From: a virus
Reading direction: 5' to 3' (one strand)
DNA length: 59,551 bases
Virus record (IMG/VR): IMGVR_UViG_3300002053_000002
Coordinates: 1-59,551 of that record
Shown: positions 47,881 to 56,912 of the stretch, one piece after another
Position numbering within the stretch: position 1 is the stretch's first letter
Layout: the number at the start of each line of letters is the position of its first letter
The notes under the pieces: model-generated
Told to the model about the DNA's origin: nothing
What the model saw: only the letters and a program-made list of their open reading frames with translations
Databases searched by the model: none
Made by a program: the position numbers and the translations under genes

Positions 47881-49622
47881 TAAACTCCTCCGGCTTCTAT
47901 TGTTAATCCTCTTATCTGTAATGCAATATACCTTGCAACATCTTGTGGATTTCCAGCTCCACTAACAGATATTGGAGCGTTTATGTTATATACATTTCCT
48001 CCGCCTCCACCAGGAGCGCCACCCATTGTTCTTTCTCTTTCTTGTCCTTCTCTTCTAGCTTGCTCTTGTTCACCTGTATCTTCTTCATCGTCACCTAGAC
48101 CTAAAAATTTTATTGCTTTATCAATAAACTCTCTTATTGTCTTTATTATTCTACCTATAATTCCGTCTGAAGAAACTAAGTCTGAAAAGAAATCTCGAAT
48201 AGCTTGAACCCATTCATTTAATTTTTCAAGAACCCATTCAATAGGTCTAGAAATCTGTTCCCAAAGAGCCTGTGCTAATCTAACAACCACATCTATAATT
48301 CCTCCAATTATGGAAAGAACAAAAGAAAAGATAGACCATATAACTCTTAGAACTAAGACAATAGGTTTTAAGACGACACCTAAAAATCTAATTGCCTTTG
48401 GTAGAACATCACTTAAAGTTCTTACAATTCCCTCAAACAATTTGTTTAATCCGGTGTCCTGCATAAACCTTACAAGTGAAACATCCATCTTTGATCTAAG
48501 TTCAGCTATTGCACCACCCAATCCTTCAAAAGCGACGCCAGCAGACTGAGCAGCAATACCTGCTGAGTTTCTTATGTTTCCTAAAACTCTATCAAAGTTA
48601 TCTCCGGAAGCTACAAGTATTTCAAGCCCTCGCTTAGCACGGGAAGTTGCCGCGAACCCTCTAAAGAAAGTTGTTAAGTCTGTCTGAGATAAAGTTCTTA
48701 GCCTTGCAATGAATGCAGGTAAGTCTTTTATTGTACCTCTCTGTACATCAACATATTCATTTATATCAATTCCAACTTGTTGCATAGCACTGGACAATCT
48801 AGAAGACGGAGTTCTTAAAGCGTCTATAGCATTCCTTAAGAACGTTCCCGCTCTACCTCCTTTAACACCAGCGCCTTGAATTATTGTTAATGAAGCAGCG
48901 AGTTCTTCGATTTCAACCCCTGCTAATCTACCAGTTGCACCTAAGTTTGCAAAGCCACCAGCTAGACCTTGAACAGTAGTTGTTGCTGATCGTGCACCAA
49001 CAACTAAAACATCGTTAATTCTATTTAACTCGTCAACCTGTAAACCATTCGCGGCCATAATATCTGTAGCAATATCAGTTGCACGGGCAAGACCAAGATT
49101 TGCCGCAGCTGCTAAGTTCAAAGTTCCTGGAAGAGCACCAATAACTTGTTCGGTGTTTAAGCCTGCTTGTGCTAAAAACACTTGAGCTTGAGCTGCATCC
49201 CTTGCTGTGAATACACTTGTTTCTGCTGCGTTAAGAGCTGCATCACTAAATCGTTGCATAGTTCTAGCATTTGCTAGAGTTATTCTTCTTAGTCCTCTTA
49301 AACCTTCTTCAAATTCAAGATAGGCTCTAGTTGCTCTACCTATTATGACTGCAGTCGCCGCAACTGCAGCTCCAACTGCGGCGATAGGTCCAGCTGCTGC
49401 TGCTGCTGCGGAACCCATTCCACCGAAAGAAGAACCCATACCAGAAAGTAAATTAGAAAATCCACCTAAATTTAGTCCTCTAAATCCTTGAGAAAAATTC
49501 CTAAGAACTCCTGGTAGTCCCCCCATGTTTCTTCTGGTTCTATTTATTGAAGAGTTAAATCTTCTTAATCTTCCAGTGTCAACACGGAATCCAAGTTTAG
49601 TTACAAGTTCTCTTACAATCAT
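47880..49622 (-). CDS. Tape measure protein
   Basis: 580 aa. The N-terminus has RRTRRNMGGL-type basic segments, an Ala/Gly-rich hydrophobic run (GSAAAAAAGPIAAVGAAVAA, residues 72-91) and the TP901-type core: FEEGLRGLRRIT, GLNTEQVIGALPGTLNLAAA and GRLAGVEIEELAASL. Two or three hydrophobic helices lie at residues 400-450. It is short for a tape measure, so the tail tube is probably short (well under 100 nm by the usual scaling). A Gly/Arg-rich C-terminal region precedes the final beta segment. Confidence 0.92.
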   Translation of the reverse strand: MIVRELVTKLGFRVDTGRLRRFNSSINRTRRNMGGLPGVLRNFSQGFRGLNLGGFSNLLSGMGSSFGGMGSAAAAAAGPIAAVGAAVAATAVIIGRATRAYLEFEEGLRGLRRITLANARTMQRFSDAALNAAETSVFTARDAAQAQVFLAQAGLNTEQVIGALPGTLNLAAAANLGLARATDIATDIMAANGLQVDELNRINDVLVVGARSATTTVQGLAGGFANLGATGRLAGVEIEELAASLTIIQGAGVKGGRAGTFLRNAIDALRTPSSRLSSAMQQVGIDINEYVDVQRGTIKDLPAFIARLRTLSQTDLTTFFRGFAATSRAKRGLEILVASGDNFDRVLGNIRNSAGIAAQSAGVAFEGLGGAIAELRSKMDVSLVRFMQDTGLNKLFEGIVRTLSDVLPKAIRFLGVVLKPIVLVLRVIWSIFSFVLSIIGGIIDVVVRLAQALWEQISRPIEWVLEKLNEWVQAIRDFFSDLVSSDGIIGRIIKTIREFIDKAIKFLGLGDDEEDTGEQEQARREGQERERTMGGAPGGGGGNVYNINAPISVSGAGNPQDVARYIALQIRGLTIEAGGV

Positions 49623-50325
49623 TTCTTATTTCCTAGTGTAGGCAACAATAAAAGTGCATCAGAATAATCTGATCTCATATTTAAAAAACTCTCCATCTTA
49701 TAGATATCTCTCATTGTACATTCGTTTAATTCCCGTGGAGATATTCCTGCATCAATTACTACTCTCCAAAAAACTAATTCAGTTTCTAATTCTTCAGAAA
49801 GTTCTCCAAGTTTACCCAACGTTTTCATCCTTTTTGCGGAAGCAGATTTAGAAGACTTTAAGAATCGGTTTTCCCCATTAGGGATCCAATGTCTATGTCC
49901 ACTCCCATCTGTTCCGCTAGTGCGAAAAAACTAAAACAGTTTTCCCGCATAATTTTAAAAGCTGTTTTGTAAATGTCGATGACAGTTAAATATTGGAAAG
50001 CTTCATTAAAACTATTTTCGTTATTAAGGTCATAAGCCCTATCTTTATAATGTAATTGTGAAGTAGAAAACAATTCTAAAAATAAACTTAACATATCATC
50101 TTTAGAAAGATTATCCATAGCTTCAGAAAAACCTAAAAAGAATCCAGTGTCCATTGAATCATCACCTTGTGATGCGTCAATAATAGGAGCGGATCCAAGT
50201 GCCCTTGTAAATAACGACATAAGTCTTTTGTCTAAGTGTAGTATGGTCAAGGGTTTTAGAGGAAAATGAAGTATTTGAAATTCATTCTCCTCCCCTTGAT
50301 TAATTGTGAATCTTTTTGGTTCCAT
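49619..50325 (-). CDS. Tail assembly chaperone, frameshifted long form
   Basis: Reading starts at 50325 and, after a -1 slip at GGGGAAAA (49869-49876), continues in the frame of the 69-aa ORF at 49619-49828, giving about 235 aa. That frame is open right through the overlap. The ATG at 49828 has its AAAAGG directly adjacent, a poor ribosome site, so separate initiation is unlikely. Tail chaperones just upstream of the tape measure are made this way in most long-tailed phages. Confidence 0.72.
49858..50325 (-). CDS. Tail assembly chaperone, short form
   Basis: 155 aa, starting MEPKRFTINQ. Acidic and helical (SEAMDNLSKDDMLSLF, MGVDIDIGSLMGKTDS). It ends six codons after the slippery-like stretch. 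Position between tube and tape measure is classic for this chaperone, which coats the tape measure during tail assembly. Confidence 0.82.
   Translation of the reverse strand: MEPKRFTINQGEENEFQILHFPLKPLTILHLDKRLMSLFTRALGSAPIIDASQGDDSMDTGFFLGFSEAMDNLSKDDMLSLFLELFSTSQLHYKDRAYDLNNENSFNEAFQYLTVIDIYKTAFKIMRENCFSFFALAEQMGVDIDIGSLMGKTDS
49869..49876 (-). other. Candidate -1 ribosomal frameshift site
   Basis: On the minus strand the sequence reads G GGG AAA A with GGG and AAA in the zero frame. Re-pairing one base back keeps GGG perfect in the P site. It is not the classic X-XXY-YYZ form, but resembles the G/A runs used in lambda-like chaperones. The next zero-frame stop is three codons after ACC, and the -1 frame is open to 49619. 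Confidence 0.6.
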
Positions 50326-50349
50326 AATTTACCTCTTCTTTAAGTTTAA

Positions 50350-50814
50350 TTATCGAATATGTCCTGTAGGATTGTAGTTTGCTGGACCAGTGTCAATTAC
50401 CCATTCTTTATTTGAAGACTCATCACTTTTTTCTGTGTCTGGATATTTTACAATCCATCCTTCTCTTGCAACAAGTAGTGGAACACCTTGATTTAAATCT
50501 TCAATAAAAACAGAAAATTTTCCTGTTCCAAATTGTTTATCTCTTGCATGAAATTGAGTCAGTACGGAATTACTCAAGGATGTTCCCTTTAAAGTAAGTG
50601 TGACCTGAACATCAAAAATATTTTTTGCAGTTCTGTCTATTGTTCCATCTGCTCCTCTTTTCTTTTCCCAAAAATCTTCAGGCACTGATATCATAACAAA
50701 AGTTCCATCAGCATAACCTGTCATTGGAATACCTTCGAACAATATTTTAACTAGTTTAGGATCATAAGTTCTAACTATTAGATCGGTAGGTATTGGGATA
50801 GGTAGATCAGCCAT
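50350..50814 (-). CDS. Tail tube protein (DUF3277-like)
   Basis: 154 aa. DPKLVKILFEGIPMTGYADGTFV followed by VSVPEDFWEKKRGADG-type segments match the DUF3277 tail tube family that pairs with DUF3383 sheaths. It directly follows the sheath gene. One beta-barrel tube subunit of usual length. Confidence 0.85.
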   Translation of the reverse strand: MADLPIPIPTDLIVRTYDPKLVKILFEGIPMTGYADGTFVMISVPEDFWEKKRGADGTIDRTAKNIFDVQVTLTLKGTSLSNSVLTQFHARDKQFGTGKFSVFIEDLNQGVPLLVAREGWIVKYPDTEKSDESSNKEWVIDTGPANYNPTGHIR

Positions 50815-50834
50815 GTTATTTCTCCTTTATAATA

Positions 50835-52697
50835 TTATACTGAAATTGTTCCACGAATTTCGACTTTGTGGATAGCACCTGCATATCTTCCAACAAAGGT
50901 AACGTCTCTTAATGTTCTTGCTGCTCTATCTGCTGCAGAAACATTTTCTGCTAGAGGCACTATTACATCATCCAAGGTTGGCAAAGTTAGTAATAGATTA
51001 TCATATCCAAGAGTTAGTATCTTAAATATTTGTCCTTTAATACCTAAGATTCCTCCATCTGTAAAAGATATTTTTCTATTGTTTAACAATGAACTAAATA
51101 TAGCTAATTGCATTTGCTGCGATAACCAATCTGTTCCTCGAATAATATCAATATATTCACCGCTCATAACTTTGCCACCATTTGGACCACCTGCAAGGTG
51201 TGTGATGCCTGCTATTATATCAACAAAGTTTACAAAGTTACTTTGAAGCGTAGAATAAACTCCTGTGGAAATTGTCACAGCTTGTATTCCAGACAATTGT
51301 TTAAAGGCAAAAGTTTGAGAACCTGGATCGAATGGAAAACCTTCTCCTATCATAGCTGACCAAACAAAGTCCATACTTGTAGGTATAGTATCACTGTCTT
51401 GTGCTCTAGGGGAATAACAAAGAACTGTTCTGTCTCTATTTAGAGCCTTTATAACTGTTGCAAGATCATCTGTTCCTGCAGTAACTGCATCCTTACCTAC
51501 AAAGGAAGCTCCACCATTAACGTAATTTTCTCCGAATAAAGCAGTGCCTGTAGGACCTGAAGGATCTGATAAAATTACATTAGAAGAAGCCCCAGTTGTT
51601 CCACTTCTAAATATTAATCTTTCTTCAGTAGAATTGTAAGTTACAGTAAAATTTGTGTATGCACCACCAAGAGCCCTTATGTCTGCTTGAAGAATTGTAG
51701 CTACTTCATTAAAGTTTGCTACTGCAGAAGTTGCATCAGTTCCAGAAGTAGATGTTCCACCATTAACATATGAAGCTCCAGTTAGATCAGTTCCAACCCC
51801 TCCTGGAACGGCAGTAATTACTATCGAACTTGAAGCACCTGTTACGTCTGAAGTGAAAACAAAATTTGGTGCGGTGTAGACTACTGTGACACCTGTTAAG
51901 GATGCATCAGCTCCCTGTATCGCTGATTCAATTGTTGTAGCAACATCGGCTAAATCTGTATCACCTGTAAAATCTATTCCAGTAACATTGATTCCAGTTG
52001 CTCCATCTTTAGCAATTGTGAATTCCCCATCTGTAACTGGGGTTATAAAATTTGCTAAGTTAGAACTTACATCACCACTTGTAAAGATTCCTGCTGTTGC
52101 AGGTTGTGATGTAAAGTCAACTCCAGTAACATTAGTTGCTGATCCTCCGTCAACTGCCACCGCTAAGTATCCATTATCAACTAATTGAAATAATGAAAGA
52201 CCACCTAAAGAACCTGATCTCCAAAATCCACTTGTTGCTGGATCATTAACACCACCCATAGCTAACTGACTTGAAGTGTATCCAAAAATCTTAATTTGGG
52301 TTTCGGCCCAAACTGATGCAGCCAAGACATCATCAGGGTCTCTAGATATTATTGTAAATCCATACCAATCAGAATATTCATCTTGAACTGCATTCAAAGC
52401 AACTGCCCAAGAAGCATCAGCAGAATCTTTTCTACCAACAATAAATAATCCTGGGTTAGGATTTTGTGTGAAGTAGTCTAATGCGCATGCAAAGACTAAA
52501 TCTTCTTCTAGCCAACCATCGTTAGCCATTTCGATTGTGCTCGTGTACAACTGATACCTTCCATTTCCCAGTAAAGGATTAACGGTCTTATCTAGACTAA
52601 ATTCAGCTATGACCGCTCCATTACCAAAACCAGGAAGTGAAGGAAATCTTGTTTGTCTTTCTATGAAGACTTGTACTATAGAGTCTATTTTAGCCAT
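50835..52697 (-). CDS. Tail sheath protein (DUF3383-like)
   Basis: 620 aa, starting MAKIDSIVQV. QVFIERQTRFPSLPGFG and the C-terminal NNRKISFTDGGILGIKGQIF are DUF3383 sheath features. Residues 175-400 contain two or three related inserts of the form GEFTIAKDGATGINVTGIDFTG plus IESAIQG, in which a small beta-alpha module is repeated. These extra domains make it longer than the usual 450-500 aa and would project from the sheath surface. It shows that the phage has a contractile tail. Confidence 0.93.
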   Translation of the reverse strand: MAKIDSIVQVFIERQTRFPSLPGFGNGAVIAEFSLDKTVNPLLGNGRYQLYTSTIEMANDGWLEEDLVFACALDYFTQNPNPGLFIVGRKDSADASWAVALNAVQDEYSDWYGFTIISRDPDDVLAASVWAETQIKIFGYTSSQLAMGGVNDPATSGFWRSGSLGGLSLFQLVDNGYLAVAVDGGSATNVTGVDFTSQPATAGIFTSGDVSSNLANFITPVTDGEFTIAKDGATGINVTGIDFTGDTDLADVATTIESAIQGADASLTGVTVVYTAPNFVFTSDVTGASSSIVITAVPGGVGTDLTGASYVNGGTSTSGTDATSAVANFNEVATILQADIRALGGAYTNFTVTYNSTEERLIFRSGTTGASSNVILSDPSGPTGTALFGENYVNGGASFVGKDAVTAGTDDLATVIKALNRDRTVLCYSPRAQDSDTIPTSMDFVWSAMIGEGFPFDPGSQTFAFKQLSGIQAVTISTGVYSTLQSNFVNFVDIIAGITHLAGGPNGGKVMSGEYIDIIRGTDWLSQQMQLAIFSSLLNNRKISFTDGGILGIKGQIFKILTLGYDNLLLTLPTLDDVIVPLAENVSAADRAARTLRDVTFVGRYAGAIHKVEIRGTISV

Positions 52698-52715
52698 GTA
52701 CTTCCTCCTAAAAAT

Positions 52716-53270
52716 TTATACATCTTTATCAATATAAATATTCCTATCACTGCCATCGTCTTTTGTGATAGTTCCGTTTATTTCAGCGTCTTCAATTCCA
52801 TCAACTTCATACCTTAATCCAGTTCCAAATCCAAATATTATTTCTAAAACTGATTCACGTTCCCATTGTTCACCCTGCTGTCTTGGAATAAATAAAATAC
52901 CATTATCTCTTTTATAAGAAATTTTATTTCTACTTAATTTATTTATTGCTTCTTGTACCCACTGGTTTTTACTTAATGTTAATAAATAATCTCCATTTCC
53001 ATTTGTTTCCCAAATTTCAACAGCCCCTTCAAATTCAGACCTTAAATAATTAAAGTACTTGTCTTCAGTTTCATCATAAATAACTTCCCAGTCTGCTTTT
53101 CCTATTTCATTCATAGTAGGTGTAGAGTCTATAGTTATGTATCTTCCTTCTGGTGCAGGTGTATTTGAATAAGACGGAACAATAGGTACCAATGGAGTAG
53201 GAGGATTTAAAGGGTTATTTATAATTGCATCTACCCAATCATATATTGTATTCGTGACATCAAGTATCAA
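52716..53270 (-). CDS. Neck/tail terminator protein (LIC_12616-like)
   Basis: 184 aa. IYDWVDAIINNPLNPPTPLVPIV, YITIDSTPTMNEIGKADWEV and GILFIPRQQGEQWERESVLEI fit the phage neck terminator (gp12-like, LIC_12616) family. It caps the tail tube before head joining. Position directly upstream of the sheath gene is standard. Confidence 0.78.
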   Translation of the reverse strand: MILDVTNTIYDWVDAIINNPLNPPTPLVPIVPSYSNTPAPEGRYITIDSTPTMNEIGKADWEVIYDETEDKYFNYLRSEFEGAVEIWETNGNGDYLLTLSKNQWVQEAINKLSRNKISYKRDNGILFIPRQQGEQWERESVLEIIFGFGTGLRYEVDGIEDAEINGTITKDDGSDRNIYIDKDV

Positions 53271-53643
53271 TTGTTAACTCCTGTTCTGTTCTGTATTCAC
53301 CTATGTATTTATAATGATCAACTAAGCTAAATAGAGAAGGTTTTTGATATTCATATTCATGTATAATTTCCCATTTACTTGTCGACCAATCTAAGACTGT
53401 TCCAGTTCCTACCGTACCTTCTTTTGCAACAACTAATTGTTGATCACTATATACTTTAACATGACCAACATCTCGTCTAAGTGTTGGCAAACTTTCAAAT
53501 AATTCTCCCCCTTCAATATCTGTCATAGGTTGTATATCTGCTTGTATTGTATAAGGGGTTCCTGCGACTTTAGAACTTTCCATTTTATTTCTTACGACAG
53601 AATAATCTGTAGCTGTTATGTCTTCTGGAAAAAGTACAGACAT
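53260..53643 (-). CDS. Head-tail connector protein, unknown family
   Basis: 127 aa. Beta-rich (HVKVYSDQQLVVAKEGT, WEIIHEYEYQKPS). It lies between the HK97 gp10-like and terminator genes, the place of a head-closure (stopper) protein, which is the likely role. No direct family match. Overlaps both neighbours. Confidence 0.65.
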   Translation of the reverse strand: MSVLFPEDITATDYSVVRNKMESSKVAGTPYTIQADIQPMTDIEGGELFESLPTLRRDVGHVKVYSDQQLVVAKEGTVGTGTVLDWSTSKWEIIHEYEYQKPSLFSLVDHYKYIGEYRTEQELTIDT

Positions 53644-54110
53644 TATTTTCTCCTTACATCAAACTTAGTTGTTCTATACATTTCTCTTGTATCTATTAAA
53701 GGTTCGTCTCTACCTTTTCTAGCTATAGTTGCTGGTGCGTTAGGGGTCCAAGGACCAGCCTTTATTGTTCTCCTGATATAACCTACATAACGATTTCCCA
53801 AATTTGTAAAAGCTATTCTAGCATTTATCTTACCTCTGTATACTTGTCGCATTAAGGTTTTTTGATACTTAATAACTTTACTTTGGAACCTATCAAAAGT
53901 TGTCCTATTAAAAGGTCTACTTGGAATACGGCTTGTACCATACTCATTCCAAAAAGCCTTGTTGATATTGAACTGTGTTGTTTTGCCTTTAGGATATCCA
54001 ATAAATAAAGATCTACGATTAAGTATTCTTAACTCTCTTTGTATTCTTTTCCATCCTTTATCTTTATCAGTCACAGGTGACAAATCCGCCTCCAAAGTTA
54101 AAGTCTTCAC
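53643..54110 (-). CDS. HK97 gp10-like tail completion/neck protein
   Basis: 155 aa from GTG 54110; a TTG nine codons later (54083) has GGAGG 5 bases upstream and may be the real start. YGTSRIPSRPFNRTTFDRF, then GPWTPNAPATIARKGRDEPL followed by IDTREM are typical of gp10/virion-morphogenesis-type proteins. It overlaps the DUF4054 gene, so one of the later starts would reduce that overlap. Confidence 0.75.
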   Translation of the reverse strand: MKTLTLEADLSPVTDKDKGWKRIQRELRILNRRSLFIGYPKGKTTQFNINKAFWNEYGTSRIPSRPFNRTTFDRFQSKVIKYQKTLMRQVYRGKINARIAFTNLGNRYVGYIRRTIKAGPWTPNAPATIARKGRDEPLIDTREMYRTTKFDVRRK

Positions 54111-54489
54111 CTATGAACCCTTCATCAGCTCCGCTTCTACCTGTAATTCCAAGAGCAATAATGGAACCTTTTTGTAGAATTAAAAACTGTTTTCCAAATT
54201 CAGTAGAAGCAAGATCATTGTCTGTTCCACTGGTTGCAGATCTTCTAAAAGATAAAGCTAAGTCTCCTTCTTTCATAGATGAAACTTCACCTACTGCTAT
54301 TCCTTGTAACTTATTAGATAGGTTCTTAACTGTTATCATGTGAGCAGCCATATAGGCTACTGCTAAATCTGCCTTGTCATTAAAAGCACACCTATTAACT
54401 CTTGTTTCAGCTAGAGAAATAAAAGTATCTCTAGCTGATTCAGAGTCATATTGTGGTGCTATTGCAGATAATATGGTACTAACACCCAT
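54067..54489 (-). CDS. Head completion adaptor (DUF4054)
   Basis: 140 aa. RDTFISLAETRVNRCAFNDK followed by ADLAVAYMAAHMIT and the SFRRSATSGTDNDLASTEFG region match DUF4054 head-completion (adaptor) proteins that bind beneath the portal. Located between the 221-aa gene and the gp10-like gene. Confidence 0.85.
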   Translation of the reverse strand: MGVSTILSAIAPQYDSESARDTFISLAETRVNRCAFNDKADLAVAYMAAHMITVKNLSNKLQGIAVGEVSSMKEGDLALSFRRSATSGTDNDLASTEFGKQFLILQKGSIIALGITGRSGADEGFIGEDFNFGGGFVTCD

Positions 54490-54493
54490 TTCT

Positions 54494-55159
54494 TTACCTC
54501 ACATTTCTAACAACTGAAGTACTTGATTCTGAAACTTCTTTGGATTTCTTAGTAGGGTTTTCAACAATCTCAATTTGATTTAAAATCAAAGACCTTATTT
54601 CGTCCCTAGATTCAAAAGATCTCCAAGAATTTAAAGTACCTAAGTTCCATGTGTCCTTAACAATTTCCGCTGCTCTTACTGCTGGAAGATCTGAAATGTT
54701 TACTGAAACATAAAAAACTTCTTTGTCTACAGAAAAATGTTCCGCAGCAGCTGAGGACACTTCTTCATGATTGGATATAAATTCTTCTATAGAATCTTTT
54801 CCAAATTCTTTTTCTCCTTTCGCTGCAAACTCAACAGCATAAGTATAAATATCATTTTTCTTTAAAAACTCTACAAGATTTTCTACATTCCTTTCTATTG
54901 AAGAAGAATCAACAGACATAACCTTTTCTTCTTTTTCAGGTTTTATTGTAGAAGAGACTAAAACTTCTTCTATCCATTCTGCTTCTGGATCACTTAGAAC
55001 ACATGCTCTACTTTTCTTCCAATCTTCATCTGGAATGTGATTAAACCCTGGAAGTAATGTTAAGTATCCAATTGTTATCTTTTGTTTTCCTTCTGCATCC
55101 ATTACTTGAATAGGAATAACTTTTAATCCAGCTTTTGGCTTTTTCCAATTTACTATCAT
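54494..55159 (-). CDS. Hypothetical head-module protein
   Basis: 221 aa. N-terminal 60 residues contain WKKPKAGLKVIPI and GFNHIPDEDWKKSRA, as in several phage proteins next to the capsid gene. The rest is helical and acidic with Ser-rich tail. It could be a head-decoration or connector protein; no catalytic motif. Confidence 0.65.
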   Translation of the reverse strand: MIVNWKKPKAGLKVIPIQVMDAEGKQKITIGYLTLLPGFNHIPDEDWKKSRACVLSDPEAEWIEEVLVSSTIKPEKEEKVMSVDSSSIERNVENLVEFLKKNDIYTYAVEFAAKGEKEFGKDSIEEFISNHEEVSSAAAEHFSVDKEVFYVSVNISDLPAVRAAEIVKDTWNLGTLNSWRSFESRDEIRSLILNQIEIVENPTKKSKEVSESSTSVVRNVR

Positions 55160-55173
55160 TAGTTTCTCCTTAA

Positions 55174-56133
55174 TTAAATTCCAATGCCATAAGCAACTGA
55201 TTGTGGATAGAATACAATTACTCCACCAAATTCAGCTTGACAAGGTACTTCATAAAGTCCGCCTTTTTTATCAAAGTCTAGCTGTTCAAAAGGTTGACAG
55301 ATTTCTTGAACTACATTATTTGGATCCATAACGTAGGCCATTATCATATCTGTTCCTCCAGCACCTTGACTTCTTAATTCATCAACTGCCTTTATCATTA
55401 CACCAGGATTATTGTCCATGTAAAACATAAGAACAGTTTTATTTGCGTCACCTTCCATTCTCTTATTTCTAATAAGATCATATTGTTCCCTTGGAATAAT
55501 AATCATGTTAGGTTCTTCTCTACCGCGAGTAGGTACTGTAATGGCACTAACTATTCCAGTCAAGTCTGCAATTATCTCATCTGAAGTTTTGTTTGCCCAT
55601 TTTTTAGGTTCAACACCACCACCAGCTGCATCAGGTATAGTGTAAGAAGTAATTCCTGGATAATTAAAAAATCCATTCATACCATAATCATTATCACCAA
55701 ACCAAACAAGTCTATCCATTATTTCTTCAATGGATCTTCTACATGTATCAGCTCTTCTCATATCCAAGGATACATTTGGACCTGGCATACTATTGGCAAG
55801 TTGTGCTCTACGAATTTCTTTAATAGAATATCCGTAGGAAGCTCCAAGTGTGACAACTTTATTTTCATTTTCTTCTGCATAGATGTCAACTCTTGGATAA
55901 TCTGTTGCATAGTTAGCAACAATTTTAGCTGTACCAGCTTTACTAAATGAATACCAAATAATAAAGTCAGTTCCAGCAGGATGTTCTGTACTCATAGGAA
56001 TCAACATTTGAGAATGTAAATTCCTATATTTTGTATCGTAAGTTTTGGCCTTGACAGATTCAAGTTGTCTTTTAAAGAAGGCAGTTTCTGTCGCGTCCAA
56101 TTTTAAAGGGTTCTGTCTTTCAATTCCTGACAT
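55174..56133 (-). CDS. Major capsid protein (DUF2184-like, HK97 fold)
   Basis: 319 aa. AGTDFIIWYSFSKAGTAKIV, GASYGYSIKEIRRAQLA, RADTCRRSIEEIMDRLVWFG and the C-terminal QAEFGGVIVFYPQSVAYG match the DUF2184 major capsid family. It follows the cement protein and precedes the connectors. The N-terminal 50 residues have no obvious protease site. Confidence 0.9.
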   Translation of the reverse strand: MSGIERQNPLKLDATETAFFKRQLESVKAKTYDTKYRNLHSQMLIPMSTEHPAGTDFIIWYSFSKAGTAKIVANYATDYPRVDIYAEENENKVVTLGASYGYSIKEIRRAQLANSMPGPNVSLDMRRADTCRRSIEEIMDRLVWFGDNDYGMNGFFNYPGITSYTIPDAAGGGVEPKKWANKTSDEIIADLTGIVSAITVPTRGREEPNMIIIPREQYDLIRNKRMEGDANKTVLMFYMDNNPGVMIKAVDELRSQGAGGTDMIMAYVMDPNNVVQEICQPFEQLDFDKKGGLYEVPCQAEFGGVIVFYPQSVAYGIGI

Positions 56134-56150
56134 TTTCTATCCTCCTATCC

Positions 56151-56909
56151 TTATATAAATGTATCAGCATAAGTAGTTCTTGTTGCTGGCCTTATGCCGA
56201 ACACTTCTATCTGTCCCAAGGCATTAGCATCAGCGTTTCTTCGATAAGTAGCATTTATTTCATACCCTGCAGTTCCAAAAGATCCCAATGTAGTTCCTGC
56301 AGTAGTAACAACAAACACTCTCTTATTTGCATTTGTGACGGCAGTAGGACGAACCCAAATTAGTCCTCTAGACAAAACGTTTATAGGATCAAATTCTTGA
56401 TACACACCTACTGAATTTTGAAAGAAGGTTGATATACCAACAAACACTTGTGAACTGTCATAAGTTATCGTTCCTGTTGCTTGTGATGCACCACCTGTAA
56501 CTTCTTCAGAAACCTCTGCATTCTGACCTTTAACTTGTATCAAGAATGTTCTGTTATCTGTATCTGCTGGATCTAATACACAAGATACTCCATCCAATGC
56601 GTTGATTGCACTGGCAACAGCAGCTGCGGTTGTATCGTGATCGGTGGCAAAAGTTACAGGAGAAGTTGCGACGCCATTTACAGTTATCGTAATAACATTT
56701 CCTGATACAAAGTCTGCATCAAAAGCAATTACACCAACATCGTTTTTATAAGCATAAACAATATTGTCTTCACCTGTATTTGTAAACACTGCTTCTCCAA
56801 ATTCAATTTCTTCTCCAGCGACCCAACGACCTTGAATATCAACGTCTAATTGATCATAAAGTCCCTGAATGCCCTCATCAATATAGCCATAAGCTCCATA
56901 TTCAGCCAT
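56151..56909 (-). CDS. Capsid cement/decoration protein
   Basis: 252 aa. The N-terminal GEEIEFGEAVFTNTGED is seen in structural cement proteins of DUF2184-capsid phages. An internal insert (about residues 68-150: GNVITITVNGVATSPVTFAT, then AVASAINALDGVSCVL) has the same beta-alpha module type as the sheath inserts, so the same surface module may be reused. Beta-rich C-terminus. Lies between scaffold and capsid gene. Confidence 0.75.
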   Translation of the reverse strand: MAEYGAYGYIDEGIQGLYDQLDVDIQGRWVAGEEIEFGEAVFTNTGEDNIVYAYKNDVGVIAFDADFVSGNVITITVNGVATSPVTFATDHDTTAAAVASAINALDGVSCVLDPADTDNRTFLIQVKGQNAEVSEEVTGGASQATGTITYDSSQVFVGISTFFQNSVGVYQEFDPINVLSRGLIWVRPTAVTNANKRVFVVTTAGTTLGSFGTAGYEINATYRRNADANALGQIEVFGIRPATRTTYADTFI

Positions 56910-56912
56910 TGG

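Noticed and set aside
48310-48549. Plus-strand ORF opposite the tape measure
   Set aside because: Antisense shadow of the tape measure gene, no start signal.
49619-49828. Independent 69-aa gene upstream of the tape measure
   Set aside because: Its AAAAGG touches the ATG, leaving no spacing. The frame is open further upstream into the chaperone gene, so I treat it as the frameshifted C-terminus.
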